This document shows, piece by piece, positions 16,429 to 26,415 of a stretch of 51,605 nucleotides of DNA. The notes beneath the pieces were generated by a model, which searched no databases, was not told where the DNA came from, and saw only the letters and a program-made list of their open reading frames with translations. A program made the translations under genes and the position numbers. Location: NCBI GenBank assembly GCA_004377355.1, contig SOIB01000061.1, forward strand, positions 1-51,605, given 5' to 3'. Each line of letters starts with the position of its first letter. Position 1 is the stretch's first letter. The DNA is from Candidatus Stahliibacteriota bacterium (GTDB lineage: Bacteria > Hydrothermota > UBA3072).

Positions 16429-19400
16429 ATGGAAAGTAATAATAACCTGAATGAAAATATCAGGCAATTAAGAAATATATCTGAAAATATCTATTCCACA
16501 TTAAAGGATATTTCAGACGAACAAATAGGGTGGGCTGATGAACTGGAGAAGGTAAGAAGTAAGTTGAAAAATCTTAATGCTTCGATGTCAGTTATTAACA
16601 AGGCTTCTGACTCCCTTGGTGCTACCACTGGGAGGAATGAAGAACTACTATCCTTTGGACTAAGTCTTTCCAATGAGATTATGAAAAAGACGAAGAATTT
16701 CCTTCAAATTATTGATACCTTAAGCTATAAGCTTAATACATTAATAGGAAAGAGAGAAGATATTAACTCAATTGTTGAAAAGCTTTTATCTCTCAATCAG
16801 GCATCTGCAAATACTGCAAGAAATGCAGAAATTAAAGCTTATCAGGCGGGGTCGCAAGGTAGGGGTTTCGAGGTGGTTGCGAATGAACTGGGTAAACTTA
16901 CAGGAGAATCCCTCCGGATAGTTGATTCAATGATAACTTCTCTTGAAACACTACGAGATGAATCAAAGAAAATTGTTGACAGATTTAAAACTCTACAAGA
17001 TACACTCTCCCAATTCGAAGAAATTACAAATCAATTAGAAGAAAGTTCAAATGATTTGAAGGAAAAATTCTCTACTATAATTAATATTACAGATTGCCTT
17101 ATTGAATCACTTGATAGAATTAATACAAAGAGACAAGACATAGATTTAGTTGCTAATACAATGTTATCTTTATCCCAAAATTTTATATTGAAGGCAAGCA
17201 AGATTGATTTGTTATTAACACATAAAGAATCTGTTGGAGAAATTATTGAACATCTTGTCGAGCTACATCAGTATCTAAAGAGTAATAATTCACCTCTTCT
17301 TTTGAGTAATATACGACAATTGGATTCTGCATTAAATGCGATATTTAGATTAAATGAAAATAGTCGCGTTGATGTAGCAAATTTAAAGGGAGAACAAGTT
17401 TATAAAGAATTAGATTTTAATGAATTACAGGATATAAAGGATATTTTAAATAAAGCCATAGAAGAAATGAAAGGTGTAAAGGGGATTGTGCAATCTACAC
17501 TCAATAAATCAAAACAAGGAATAGATAGTATTAACAAGGTTAGAGTATTCATAGAACAAGAAAAAATAGATATGAAAGAAGTAACGGTTCTCCAGGAGAA
17601 TCTTTATATGAGGTCCAATGAACTGGGAAGGTTAGTCGAAAGAATAGATGACCTTTCTGATCAGTCAAGAGTGCTATCTCTATATGGGAAGATAGAGGGG
17701 TCGAGGATATCCAGTGATTTCATAGGACTCGAGTCAATTGTAAATGAGATGCATGCACTTTCTGGCGATTATTCGAAGGTAGCTAGCGAATTAAGTGTTT
17801 TCTTTGCCCCTGTTAAGGAAGAAATCGAAGAATTAGATAAGATGGTTCAAAAATTAAATGGAATAATTAACCGTTTAGGAGAAATGGCTATTGAAAGTGA
17901 AAATGCATTTAAGGGAAATGAAGAACAGATAAGATACCTAATAGAGATTTCTAATAGTATTAAATTATCTTTAGATAAGCAAAAGGATATTATTGCAAAA
18001 GCTACTGATTCATTCACCTGGATTACAGATGAAATCAATGAGAATGCACAGCTAATAACGGAACTTGAAAAAAGAATGGATAAGGAAAAGGAATTTGTGA
18101 ATAGTATTGTAAGGGAAAACTTAAGAGAAACTAAATCCTTAAACATTCTCGGGGATAAGAAACACACTGAGTTAAGAGTGTATCTCCAGGGTGATCCTTT
18201 AAGCCTTGATCCAGCCAGAGTGGGTGATGCTCCATCCAATAAGGTAGCCTCTAGTATACATCGAGGTCTCTTTGATTTTGGTTTCTCTGGAGGGGTCTAT
18301 CCTTTGATAGTAGAACGTTGGGATTTATCACCTGACGCATTAGAATGGAATTTTACTATCAGAGATGATGTCGTAAACCATAATGGTAAAAAAATTGATG
18401 CCGAGGATGTTAAATATTCCATTGATAGATTGAAAGGTGGTCCTAATAATTTCATTATTGAACCTATAGAAAGTATAAATGTGAAAGGCACATATTCATT
18501 AACTATAAAACTTAAAAACTTATTTATGCCTTTGATAACAAATCTTGCAACTGTTGGGGGTTCTATAATTTCAAAGGATAACTCTAGTGAAAATGATAAG
18601 AGAATTTCTGGTATAGGACCTTTCAGATTTGTCGAATGGTCCAATGATGAAGATATAATTCTGGAGGCTCATTCTGATTATATTTTTGGGGAACCATATC
18701 CCTCCCGTTTGGTGTACAAAAGAAGTGGAAGTGCTCTTGAATCTTTCAGAGAAAACTTGGTTGATATTGCTGTTGTTAGAGCTGATGAAGTCCCAATGAT
18801 AAAGAAGGATACAGAACTTAGGGATAGATTAATTTCTTCTGAGTTTTTAAACGTTAATTATATGGGTTTTAATTTCAAAAAAACAGATCTACCATTTAAT
18901 GATAAAAGGGTGAGACAGGCTCTTAATTATGCTGTAGATAATAGTGCGTTAATAGAAGAAACTGAATCAGGATTGGGAGCTATTTCACGTGGAATATTCC
19001 CTCCCGGTCTTTCTGTATATGATGCTAACCATAAAGGCTATGAGTATAATCTACATTTAGCAAGGGAGCTTTTAAAAGAAGCGGGTTATCCTGATGGGTT
19101 ACACGATGTGTATAAGTTGAGTATCAGTGATTCGCTTACAAATATTAATAGAGCAAAGTTTCTAAAAGAAGCATTTTCTGATATTGGGGTTCGTGTAGAA
19201 ATAGATGAATATCCGTGGGGTGAATTTTTAGAGATAGTACATGATGGCGAGCCTGAGCTTTTCTTGCTTGAATGGTCTGCCGACACCACCGATCCAAATA
19301 ATTTTATTTTTCCTCTATTCCACTCATCGTCAAAAGGAATAGGTGGTAACACCTTATTCTATTCTAATGAGAGTGTCGATTTGCTTATTGAAGAAGGACT

Positions 19401-19584
19401 AAGGGAGATAAATCCCTCCAAACGAGAAAGAATTTATAAGAAAGTAGAAAATATTATAGTTGAAGATGCACCAATGGTGTTTCTTACGCATTCAGTTAAT
19501 TTTACATTGGTCAATGAGCGAGTATTCGGGTTCAAACCTGACCCATTAAATTATACCCATTATGAATGGATAGGAGTACAGTAA
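16429..19584 (+). CDS. Soluble MCP-like receptor fused to a peptide-binding (SBP family 5) domain
   Basis: A 1051-residue chimera. Residues 1-570 are almost entirely helical/coiled coil, without signal peptide or membrane segment. Residues 112-170 hold an MCP signalling hairpin; the tip NAEIKAYQAGSQGRGFEVVA aligns with the canonical N-A-x-E-A-A-R-A-G-E-x-G-R-G-F-A-V-V-A. A second, degenerate hairpin lies at 403-455 (DQSRVLSLYGKIEGSR, then GLESIVNEMHALS). From about 580 the protein becomes an OppA/DppA-type solute-binding domain: QGDPLSLDPARVGD, LEWNFTIRDDV, then RQALNYAVD and YPDGLHD, normally found in secreted proteins. I infer a cytoplasmic chemoreceptor sensing peptides or a similar ligand through its C-terminal module. 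It is followed directly by cheW, cheY, cheA and cheC. Confidence 0.85.
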   Translation: MESNNNLNENIRQLRNISENIYSTLKDISDEQIGWADELEKVRSKLKNLNASMSVINKASDSLGATTGRNEELLSFGLSLSNEIMKKTKNFLQIIDTLSYKLNTLIGKREDINSIVEKLLSLNQASANTARNAEIKAYQAGSQGRGFEVVANELGKLTGESLRIVDSMITSLETLRDESKKIVDRFKTLQDTLSQFEEITNQLEESSNDLKEKFSTIINITDCLIESLDRINTKRQDIDLVANTMLSLSQNFILKASKIDLLLTHKESVGEIIEHLVELHQYLKSNNSPLLLSNIRQLDSALNAIFRLNENSRVDVANLKGEQVYKELDFNELQDIKDILNKAIEEMKGVKGIVQSTLNKSKQGIDSINKVRVFIEQEKIDMKEVTVLQENLYMRSNELGRLVERIDDLSDQSRVLSLYGKIEGSRISSDFIGLESIVNEMHALSGDYSKVASELSVFFAPVKEEIEELDKMVQKLNGIINRLGEMAIESENAFKGNEEQIRYLIEISNSIKLSLDKQKDIIAKATDSFTWITDEINENAQLITELEKRMDKEKEFVNSIVRENLRETKSLNILGDKKHTELRVYLQGDPLSLDPARVGDAPSNKVASSIHRGLFDFGFSGGVYPLIVERWDLSPDALEWNFTIRDDVVNHNGKKIDAEDVKYSIDRLKGGPNNFIIEPIESINVKGTYSLTIKLKNLFMPLITNLATVGGSIISKDNSSENDKRISGIGPFRFVEWSNDEDIILEAHSDYIFGEPYPSRLVYKRSGSALESFRENLVDIAVVRADEVPMIKKDTELRDRLISSEFLNVNYMGFNFKKTDLPFNDKRVRQALNYAVDNSALIEETESGLGAISRGIFPPGLSVYDANHKGYEYNLHLARELLKEAGYPDGLHDVYKLSISDSLTNINRAKFLKEAFSDIGVRVEIDEYPWGEFLEIVHDGEPELFLLEWSADTTDPNNFIFPLFHSSSKGIGGNTLFYSNESVDLLIEEGLREINPSKRERIYKKVENIIVEDAPMVFLTHSVNFTLVNERVFGFKPDPLNYTHYEWIGVQ

Positions 19585-19585
19585 T

Positions 19586-19990
19586 ATGGAATTATTGAGT
19601 TTCGCACTTGATGATAAATACTTTGGTGTCCTTTTAGATAAGGTGAAAGAAATAGTGAAGGGAACAAGAGTTACTCCAGTTCCCCTAACTCCTCCACATA
19701 TTGAAGGGGTGATGAACCTACGGGGTGATCCCATTTCAATCATTGACTTAAAAAAGAAATTGGGATTTGATAGCAAAGCAGAATCTCTTGATATCATACT
19801 ATGTTATATAAAGGATTCTGTTGTTGGCCTTAGAGTGGATAAAATTCTTACTATAAATAAGTTTTCACCTGACGCATTTAAGAAAGTCCCTAAAAGCATT
19901 GAAAGGAATATAGAATCCAAATATATAAAAGGGATTGTTAAAATTGAAGAGGACAAATATATAATAATTGATGTAGATCAGTTAATTTGA
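19586..19990 (+). CDS. cheW: CheW-like coupling protein
   Basis: This 134-residue single-domain CheW has the receptor/kinase-coupling pattern: LLSFALDDKYFGV, then PHIEGVMNLRGDPISIIDL near residues 37-56 with the typical N-x-R-G core. It links receptor hairpins to CheA. It starts two bases after the receptor stop and precedes cheY, as expected for a dedicated array. It is shorter than E. coli CheW, but the fold appears complete. Confidence 0.92.
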   Translation: MELLSFALDDKYFGVLLDKVKEIVKGTRVTPVPLTPPHIEGVMNLRGDPISIIDLKKKLGFDSKAESLDIILCYIKDSVVGLRVDKILTINKFSPDAFKKVPKSIERNIESKYIKGIVKIEEDKYIIIDVDQLI

Positions 19991-20004
19991 TGTAAGGAGG
20001 CTTT

Positions 20005-20370
20005 ATGGGTGTAAGAGTTTTGATAGTTGATGATGCAATATTTATGAGAAAAATGTTGGGGGATATTCTAAGAAAAGGTGGATATGAGATTTGTGCTGAG
20101 GCAGAGAATGGAGCTGAAGCTGTTAAGAGATATTTAGAATACAAACCTGACCTTGTAACAATGGATATTATAATGCCTGATATAAGCGGGATCGATACTG
20201 TGAAAGAAATAATAGAGAAAGATAGAGATGCGAAGATAGTGATGATTAGTGCAATGGGTCACCAGAGCCTGGTAGTTGAAGCAATACAGGCTGGTGCTAA
20301 AGATTATGTAGTTAAACCTTTCCAACCGTCAAGGGTACTTGAAGCTGTTCAGAGAGTTTTAAAGTTATAA
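20005..20370 (+). CDS. cheY: CheY-like response regulator (single receiver domain)
   Basis: This 121-residue receiver has the acidic pair D9/D10, phospho-acceptor D54 (TMDIIMPD), S82 in the switch Ser/Thr position, Y101 and K104 (YVVKPF). There is no output domain, so it acts by binding a partner. It has a good TAAGGAGG site. It lies between cheW and cheA and abuts cheA. With no flagellar motor genes in view the target is unknown. CheC in the same operon would dephosphorylate it. Confidence 0.93.
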   Translation: MGVRVLIVDDAIFMRKMLGDILRKGGYEICAEAENGAEAVKRYLEYKPDLVTMDIIMPDISGIDTVKEIIEKDRDAKIVMISAMGHQSLVVEAIQAGAKDYVVKPFQPSRVLEAVQRVLKL

Positions 20371-22173
20371 ATGAAAGGGGATAGAGATAAGTATATAGAA
20401 CTCTTCAGGGAAGAAGCTAGGGAATATATTGAGCGATTGAATAACCTCTTAATTGAGATGGAAGAAAATTCCACGAGTGGAGAGGTTATTAGCGAGGCCT
20501 TTAGAATATTTCATACTCTTAAGGGTATGGCAGCATCATTGGGATATAAGGAAATTGAAAGTATTTCTCACGATTTAGAGGAGCGTCTTGAAGGACTTAA
20601 AAAATATGGCAAAGGAGTGAACAAGGAGATAGTTGATAGAATATATAAAGGAATGGATAATATAGAAGATCTTGTGGAGGAGATTGGAAGAGCAGAGGGT
20701 GAGAAAGGGAAGGAAGATATAACATTGAAGCGTTCCCCATGGGTGAAGATTACCCTCAATAAAGATACCGAGTTACCTGCTGCGAGTGTAACGGTTATAA
20801 TAAAAAGAATAGAACAAGAAGAGAACATAGAAGAGATCCAACCTTCCTTCGAGGAAATTAAGGCAGGGAAAATTAAGGACACCTTTTGGGTTAGATGTTC
20901 TAATGAGAAGAAAGTGATGGAGATGTTAGTTTCTTTGAATGAAGTAGAAGAAGTTTCAATTGAAAGGAAAAAAGAGGAAAGCAGAGTCCCCAAGGTAGGA
21001 CTTGGAGGTATCCGTGTTAATGTTGAACTGTTAGACCGTTTACAGAATATCGTTGGAGAATTGGTTGTTTTTTCATCTCAATTATCAACTTTATTAAATG
21101 ATGAGGATAAAAAAATTAAGGGATTCCTAGATGTGCATTATAGGACTCTTAAAGAGTTACAAAATGTTGTTACAGAAATAAGACTTGTTCCTCTTTCATT
21201 AATATTTAATAAATTTCCTCGCTATGTGGGGGATTTGAGTGTGGAACTTGGTAAAGAAGTATCTATTGATATTTTTGGTTCCGATATAGAGGTTGATCGT
21301 TCGCTCCTTGAAGGTATAAGTGAACCCTTAATACATCTCGTGAGAAATGCAGTTGGTCATGGGATTGAAACCCCTGGGGAGAGGAAAAAACTTAATAAAC
21401 CTACAACCGGGAAGGTAACAGTTTCTGCAAAGAGATTAAGAGGGGATATTATGATAGAAATCATTGATGATGGTAAAGGTATAGATGAGAAAGAGGTACT
21501 TTCCGCCGCACTCAGGAAGGCTTTAGTAAAGAAGGAAGAGGTAGATTCTCTTACAAGGAAGGAAATTCTCCATTTTCTTTTTATACCTGGTTTTACAACC
21601 GATGAGAAAGTGAGCGAGGTTTCCGGTCGTGGAATAGGTCTTGATGTAGTAAAGCAGATTGTAAGGTCTGTGGGAGGCAGTGTTGATATTAAAACAGAAA
21701 AGAATAAAGGAACAACCATAACAATGAAGATGCCTCTCTCTATGGCTATAATAAGAGTTTATTTATTTCAATCAGATGGGCAACTTTTTGCACTTCCAAT
21801 GACATTTGTTGATGAGACATTGATGATTCCAGGAAGGTTTTTTTCTCACCTTATGGGACAAGAGGTTATGTTGCTTCGAAAGGAAATTTTACCGGTTTAT
21901 CACTTTAAAAAAATAATGAAAAATCATACAGATTATAGAAGCAAGGATACAATTCTTTCATGTTTAGTTGTTGAGGTGGAGAATGAGCGATTTGCACTCA
22001 CAGTTGATAAATTTAGAGGTAGTTGTGATGCTGTAATAAAACCTCTTCCAGAACCTTTAAATGCAATTAAGGAATTAACGGGTATTACTATTATAGGGGA
22101 CGGTGAACCGTGTCTAATAATTGATCTACCAAGCTTTAAATATAGGAGGATATATGAGAATACAGGATCTTAA
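20371..22173 (+). CDS. cheA: CheA chemotaxis histidine kinase
   Basis: This 600-residue kinase has an Hpt domain with phospho-acceptor H48 in FHTLKGMAASLG, a variable linker (110-205), a dimerisation domain (about 210-275), an ATPase domain and a C-terminal CheW-like domain (about 460-600). The N box reads HLVRNAVGHGIE (322-333), where most CheA proteins have D rather than G329. The G1 (DDGKGID), F (FIPGF) and G2 (GRGIGLD) boxes are intact. The linker has no clear CheY-binding P2 domain; instead it has a small alpha/beta-like stretch (FWVRCSNEKKVMEML). It starts directly after cheY and overlaps the cheC start by 20 bases. Confidence 0.93.
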   Translation: MKGDRDKYIELFREEAREYIERLNNLLIEMEENSTSGEVISEAFRIFHTLKGMAASLGYKEIESISHDLEERLEGLKKYGKGVNKEIVDRIYKGMDNIEDLVEEIGRAEGEKGKEDITLKRSPWVKITLNKDTELPAASVTVIIKRIEQEENIEEIQPSFEEIKAGKIKDTFWVRCSNEKKVMEMLVSLNEVEEVSIERKKEESRVPKVGLGGIRVNVELLDRLQNIVGELVVFSSQLSTLLNDEDKKIKGFLDVHYRTLKELQNVVTEIRLVPLSLIFNKFPRYVGDLSVELGKEVSIDIFGSDIEVDRSLLEGISEPLIHLVRNAVGHGIETPGERKKLNKPTTGKVTVSAKRLRGDIMIEIIDDGKGIDEKEVLSAALRKALVKKEEVDSLTRKEILHFLFIPGFTTDEKVSEVSGRGIGLDVVKQIVRSVGGSVDIKTEKNKGTTITMKMPLSMAIIRVYLFQSDGQLFALPMTFVDETLMIPGRFFSHLMGQEVMLLRKEILPVYHFKKIMKNHTDYRSKDTILSCLVVEVENERFALTVDKFRGSCDAVIKPLPEPLNAIKELTGITIIGDGEPCLIIDLPSFKYRRIYENTGS

Positions 22174-22771
22174 AGAGTTACAATTAGATGGAATAAAGGA
22201 ATCTGCTAATATTGGTAGTGGACATGCAGCAACAGCATTGAGTCAGATGCTGGGGAAAGAGGTTAGTGTTGAGGTACCTAAAATAGAGATTATTCCCATT
22301 GAAAAGACTCCAGAACTTCTCGGTAGAGATGCTGGTATTATAGTAGCCTCTCTTACTAAATTCTTTGGTGATGTTACTGGAAGGACTCTTATTGTAATGA
22401 GTGATGATAATGCGAAAACATTAGTCAAAATTCTTTTAAACAAAGAAATGTCTCGTGATGTAGTGATTGATGATATGGGAATCTCTTCACTTAAAGAGGT
22501 TGCCAATATCCTGTGTAGTTCTTATCTTAACGCTATTTCTGAATTCCTTGGTCTTTTGTTATTACCATCGGTACCAGTAATCATTAGAGATGATTTCGGA
22601 GCGATTATCAGTAGTGTCTATTTAGAATTTAGTGGGAATGAAGAATTCGTATTCTGCGTTAAGACTATCTTTCACTTTAAAGACCCGAAGAAAGAATTAG
22701 AAGCCTATCTTTTACTAATACCAGATACTGGTGGTTTAACTATTATTTTGAAAGCAATGGACCTTTTATAA
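22154..22771 (+). CDS. cheC: CheC-type CheY-P phosphatase
   Basis: From ATG 22154, preceded by AGGAGG, this is a 205-residue CheC. It shows the duplicated active-site pattern of the CheC/FliY/CheX group: E16-x-x-N19 in KESANIGSGHAATAL and E115-x-x-N118 in SLKEVANILCSSYLNAIS. Both sites look intact, so it should hydrolyse CheY phosphate. CheC often works with the deamidase CheD, which is not in the window. It overlaps the end of cheA, consistent with coupled translation, and the next gene starts right at its stop. Confidence 0.9.
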   Translation: MRIQDLKELQLDGIKESANIGSGHAATALSQMLGKEVSVEVPKIEIIPIEKTPELLGRDAGIIVASLTKFFGDVTGRTLIVMSDDNAKTLVKILLNKEMSRDVVIDDMGISSLKEVANILCSSYLNAISEFLGLLLLPSVPVIIRDDFGAIISSVYLEFSGNEEFVFCVKTIFHFKDPKKELEAYLLLIPDTGGLTIILKAMDLL

Positions 22772-25405
22772 TTGAGAATTTCAGAACAAGAAAAGGGTAT
22801 ACTTAGATTTTTTGCAAAAAAGATTGACCTCAATGATCCTGGTGCTCATAATAATCTTGCCTGTGTTTATTTCAATAAGGGCTTAATAAAGGAGTCTATA
22901 GAAGAGTTGAAAAAAGCTCTAGAGATAGAACCTAATTTCACTACAGCGAAGAATAACATTGAATATATATACAGGACAACCGGGTATTACGATGAGAGCA
23001 TTCAAAAATTAAAAGAGAAAATTCGAGCAGATCCAGATGACTGGAAAGCAAGATTAGAATTAGCGCGGTCATATAAGAGTACCGGAGATTATTATAAAGC
23101 GATTACACATTATAATAAATATCTTAATATCTACCCAAAAGATACAAACGCATTGTTAGAGATGGGTATCTCTTGCAAGGCTATAGGTTTCTATGAGGTT
23201 GCGATTGAAAATTTCAAGAAAGCTTTGCGTATACGTGATGACTTCACTCCTGGACATAAGTATTTAGGAGAGGTATATTATAATCTGGGACTCTTTTCAC
23301 AAGCTATAATGGAACTAAAAAAAGCAATCAAGCTTGACCCTAAAGATGCAGAAATCTACTTTTTACTCTCCTTTGCATATGGTGAGGAGGATAGATTTAA
23401 TGATGCAAAGAAGGCGGGAGATAAGGCGATAGAGTTGAATCCAAGATACGCTAAGACAGAGCCCAATCTTGGGTTAGGGATATACCGGCAGAAGGGATAT
23501 CAAGATTTCATTTCTGTATCGGAAATAAAGATAAAAGATAAACCATTTTTCAGCCATTATACTATGGGACTTACCTATAAAAATAGAGGAATGTTTGAAG
23601 AATCCCTTCGAGAACTTCATAGGGCAGAAGAAGCGGATCCAGAGAATCCACTTGTGAAGGAGCAGTTAGGTGAGGTATTTCTCTTTATGGGTAAGAACGA
23701 GGATGCCATTTCTGCATATCTGATGGCTATTAAAGAGGACCCTGATTCTCCAAAACTTGCTAATAATATAGGTATTGCATGGCATAGACTTGGTCGTCTT
23801 AATGAAGCAATATCTTGGTATGAACGTGCAATTTCAAATGATGAAAATTATGCAGTTTCCTGGAATAATCTCGGTATAGTGAATTATCATTCTGGAAATC
23901 CAGATAAAGCCTTTAAGTATTTCCAGAAAGCACACAAAATAAATCCCGATTATCTCGACACCTATCTAAACCTTGGAATTATTTATATGAATAAGGGACA
24001 TTATGATAATGCAGAGAAGTTGTTTAAGAAGACAATCCAGAAAAAAGAGGAATATTCCCTACCATATAATTATCTTGGCTCTGTGTACTTAAATACCGAT
24101 AGATTTGGAGAAGCAATTCATTGTTTCCAGATGGCAATTAATCGGGATAATAGTTATGATGAGGCATACTATAATTTGGGATTTGCATTTTCACGCATTG
24201 GTAAGTATGATAAAGCATTAGAGGCAACAAAGAAAGCAATGGAAATAAATCCATTTTATACAAATAATATGTTTAAGTTAGGTCTTGATATCTATTCCGA
24301 ACAACTGGATATCATGGTATCTAGAGAATTCACAGAGGAGATGGGGATTGGTGGGGTTACCGGTGAAGAAGCTGAAGAAGAAGAGATTTTTGAGAACCTA
24401 TTCATCGCTTCAAAGGAGATGCCAAGTAATTTAGAAGAAGAAATTGAGAAAGCAGAATCTCTCTACGGAAAAGAAAAACTGGATGAAGCGTTAGAGCTAC
24501 TTAACGAAATAAGGAGTCAGGAACCGGATAATGCAAAAATTCTACTTCTTTTGGGAAAAGTATATCATAGAAAAGGATTGCTGGGTGAAGCAAAGGACAT
24601 ACTCTTAGATTTAGTACCTGAGAATGAAGAGGCACTGCGAACTCTAGCATCAGTTTATCTGGAAAATAAGGAGTTGAAGCGCGCTAATGAAATGGCAAAA
24701 ATACTAAGGGAGAAAAACAAGAATGATCCCTTCTCTTATTTTGTTTCTGCGCGGTATCATGAACATGGAAAGGAATTTGAAAAGGCAGTTAAGATATTAA
24801 AGAGTTGTCCTAACTGGAGAGATGAGCCAAGTATATTACAGGAAATTGCTTCTCTTAATTTTTCTTACAGGAATTTAGAGGAAGCATTATCATATATCTT
24901 GAGAAGTATTTCAATTTCTTCATCTTCCGAATCATATTTAATGTTAGCAAGGATTGAAATCAGACAGAAAAAATTTGAATCTGCCCAGATAAATTTAATA
25001 AAAGCCATAAAAAAGGACCCGAATAATAAGGTTGCCTTAAGATTGTTAGTAAGAACAAGATTAGAACTTGAAGATTATGATAGAACAATTGAAGCCGCTA
25101 AGAATGCACAAGAAGTAATTAAGGCAGATAGTAAAATTGCTTTTTGGTTAGGTAAAGCTTATTATAAGAAAGGAATGATAGAGAAGGCGATAGAAAGTGT
25201 AAAACAGGCAATTAGTTTTGATGAAAAGAATATCCAAGCATACAGGACACTTGCTTCGCTTTATTTTAACGCAGGTAAATTTAAGAAAGCAGAAAATTTA
25301 TGGGAGACTATAATTGAGCGTTCTGATGACAACAAGATTATAAAACAGGCAAAAGACGCTCTCCTTAGTCTTCTTCGTCTTCGAAAGATTACAGGGGGGA
25401 TATAA
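22772..25405 (+). CDS. Large TPR-repeat scaffold protein
   Basis: This 877-residue protein is made almost wholly of tetratricopeptide repeats: about 14 units in residues 20-505, an acidic linker (GEEAEEEEIFENL near 533-545), and about 9 more units to the C-terminus. No signal peptide or membrane segment is visible, so it is probably a cytoplasmic protein-binding platform. Its TTG start directly follows the cheC TAA, and its stop shares a base with the next ATG (TAATG), which ties it to the chemosensory operon. I infer a scaffold between the Che proteins and the Roadblock/DUF4388 set; partners are not shown. Confidence 0.88.
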   Translation: MRISEQEKGILRFFAKKIDLNDPGAHNNLACVYFNKGLIKESIEELKKALEIEPNFTTAKNNIEYIYRTTGYYDESIQKLKEKIRADPDDWKARLELARSYKSTGDYYKAITHYNKYLNIYPKDTNALLEMGISCKAIGFYEVAIENFKKALRIRDDFTPGHKYLGEVYYNLGLFSQAIMELKKAIKLDPKDAEIYFLLSFAYGEEDRFNDAKKAGDKAIELNPRYAKTEPNLGLGIYRQKGYQDFISVSEIKIKDKPFFSHYTMGLTYKNRGMFEESLRELHRAEEADPENPLVKEQLGEVFLFMGKNEDAISAYLMAIKEDPDSPKLANNIGIAWHRLGRLNEAISWYERAISNDENYAVSWNNLGIVNYHSGNPDKAFKYFQKAHKINPDYLDTYLNLGIIYMNKGHYDNAEKLFKKTIQKKEEYSLPYNYLGSVYLNTDRFGEAIHCFQMAINRDNSYDEAYYNLGFAFSRIGKYDKALEATKKAMEINPFYTNNMFKLGLDIYSEQLDIMVSREFTEEMGIGGVTGEEAEEEEIFENLFIASKEMPSNLEEEIEKAESLYGKEKLDEALELLNEIRSQEPDNAKILLLLGKVYHRKGLLGEAKDILLDLVPENEEALRTLASVYLENKELKRANEMAKILREKNKNDPFSYFVSARYHEHGKEFEKAVKILKSCPNWRDEPSILQEIASLNFSYRNLEEALSYILRSISISSSSESYLMLARIEIRQKKFESAQINLIKAIKKDPNNKVALRLLVRTRLELEDYDRTIEAAKNAQEVIKADSKIAFWLGKAYYKKGMIEKAIESVKQAISFDEKNIQAYRTLASLYFNAGKFKKAENLWETIIERSDDNKIIKQAKDALLSLLRLRKITGGI

Positions 25406-26415
25406 TGCCTATAGAAGCACCTATCTCAGAGTTGGCTCTTTTTGATTTATTACAGTTGATATCTCTTACTGCTAAAAGTGGAATACTTAGTTTGACAGAG
25501 AAAGAAACCACAAAAACATACACTATTTATTTCGATAATGGGAAACTCGTTTATATTGATCTAACTGATAAAATTAGGGAGGAGATGGTAAAGCGTGAAT
25601 TAGTGGATAATGATGAAGTTTATTCTTTGGAAGCTGATGACTTAATCGAATATATTGTAGAAAGGCAGTTGATGAGTAGTAATACGTTTAATATATTATA
25701 TAGAAAAATAGCTATGGAGGTTATATATTCTCTTTTCACAATTAATTCTGGGCAAATTAGTTTTAAGGAGAGCGATTTTTCCGTTCCTTACTCCCTGGAT
25801 TTGGGGGTGAAGATTGAGAATGTAATCCTGGAAGCTGCAAGAAGGATTGATGAGATATCAAAGATGGAGGAGATAATACCCTCCCGCGATATTGTTCTGG
25901 AGGTTTCTTCAGATATAATTGGGATGGAGTCGATAAATCTTGACCGTATGGAGTGGGAGCTTATCTCTCTTATTGATGGAAAGAGAACCATAGCTGATCT
26001 TATAAGAGAGAAAGGGGATGAATTAAAAGTTTTGAAATCGCTCTATGGATTAATCATGACTGGGATTGTTACAGAAAAGAGGATAGAGTTAAATAACATT
26101 GTGAAAGATGAAGTTGCGAAGGACGATGAGATTACAGGAAAGCTACGGGAACTTAGAAAGCTATGGAGCAAAGGAGAATATGAAAAAGGTATTGAAATAC
26201 TTTCTCATTTAAGAAAAAGGCATCCAGATGATACGAGAATTATTTATGAATTAGGTTTTTATTATCTTGCTACGGGGAGATTTAAAAGAACCATTTCTGA
26301 GTGGGATTCATATCTTCTTTTAAGTGAAAATGAACTACAAAAGGAAGAAATAAAGGAAAATCTTGAGTTGGTCATGGAGTTAATTAAGAAGATTTCCAGT
26401 AGGGAGGTGTCCTGA
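25405..26415 (+). CDS. DUF4388 (PATAN-like) protein with C-terminal TPR
   Basis: This 336-residue protein begins with a DUF4388-type domain (APISELALFDLLQLISLTAK, then SGILSL and YFDNGKLVYI). It has a middle region with a second helical domain (about 175-225, ELISLIDGKRTIADLIREKG) and ends with one or two TPR-like hairpins (KGEYEKGIEILSHLRKRHPD). DUF4388 proteins are frequent in bacteria with complex signalling and surface motility; some are linked to response regulators and polarity systems. It is coupled at both ends (TAATG and TGATG). No enzyme motif is seen. Confidence 0.85.
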   Translation: MPIEAPISELALFDLLQLISLTAKSGILSLTEKETTKTYTIYFDNGKLVYIDLTDKIREEMVKRELVDNDEVYSLEADDLIEYIVERQLMSSNTFNILYRKIAMEVIYSLFTINSGQISFKESDFSVPYSLDLGVKIENVILEAARRIDEISKMEEIIPSRDIVLEVSSDIIGMESINLDRMEWELISLIDGKRTIADLIREKGDELKVLKSLYGLIMTGIVTEKRIELNNIVKDEVAKDDEITGKLRELRKLWSKGEYEKGIEILSHLRKRHPDDTRIIYELGFYYLATGRFKRTISEWDSYLLLSENELQKEEIKENLELVMELIKKISSREVS

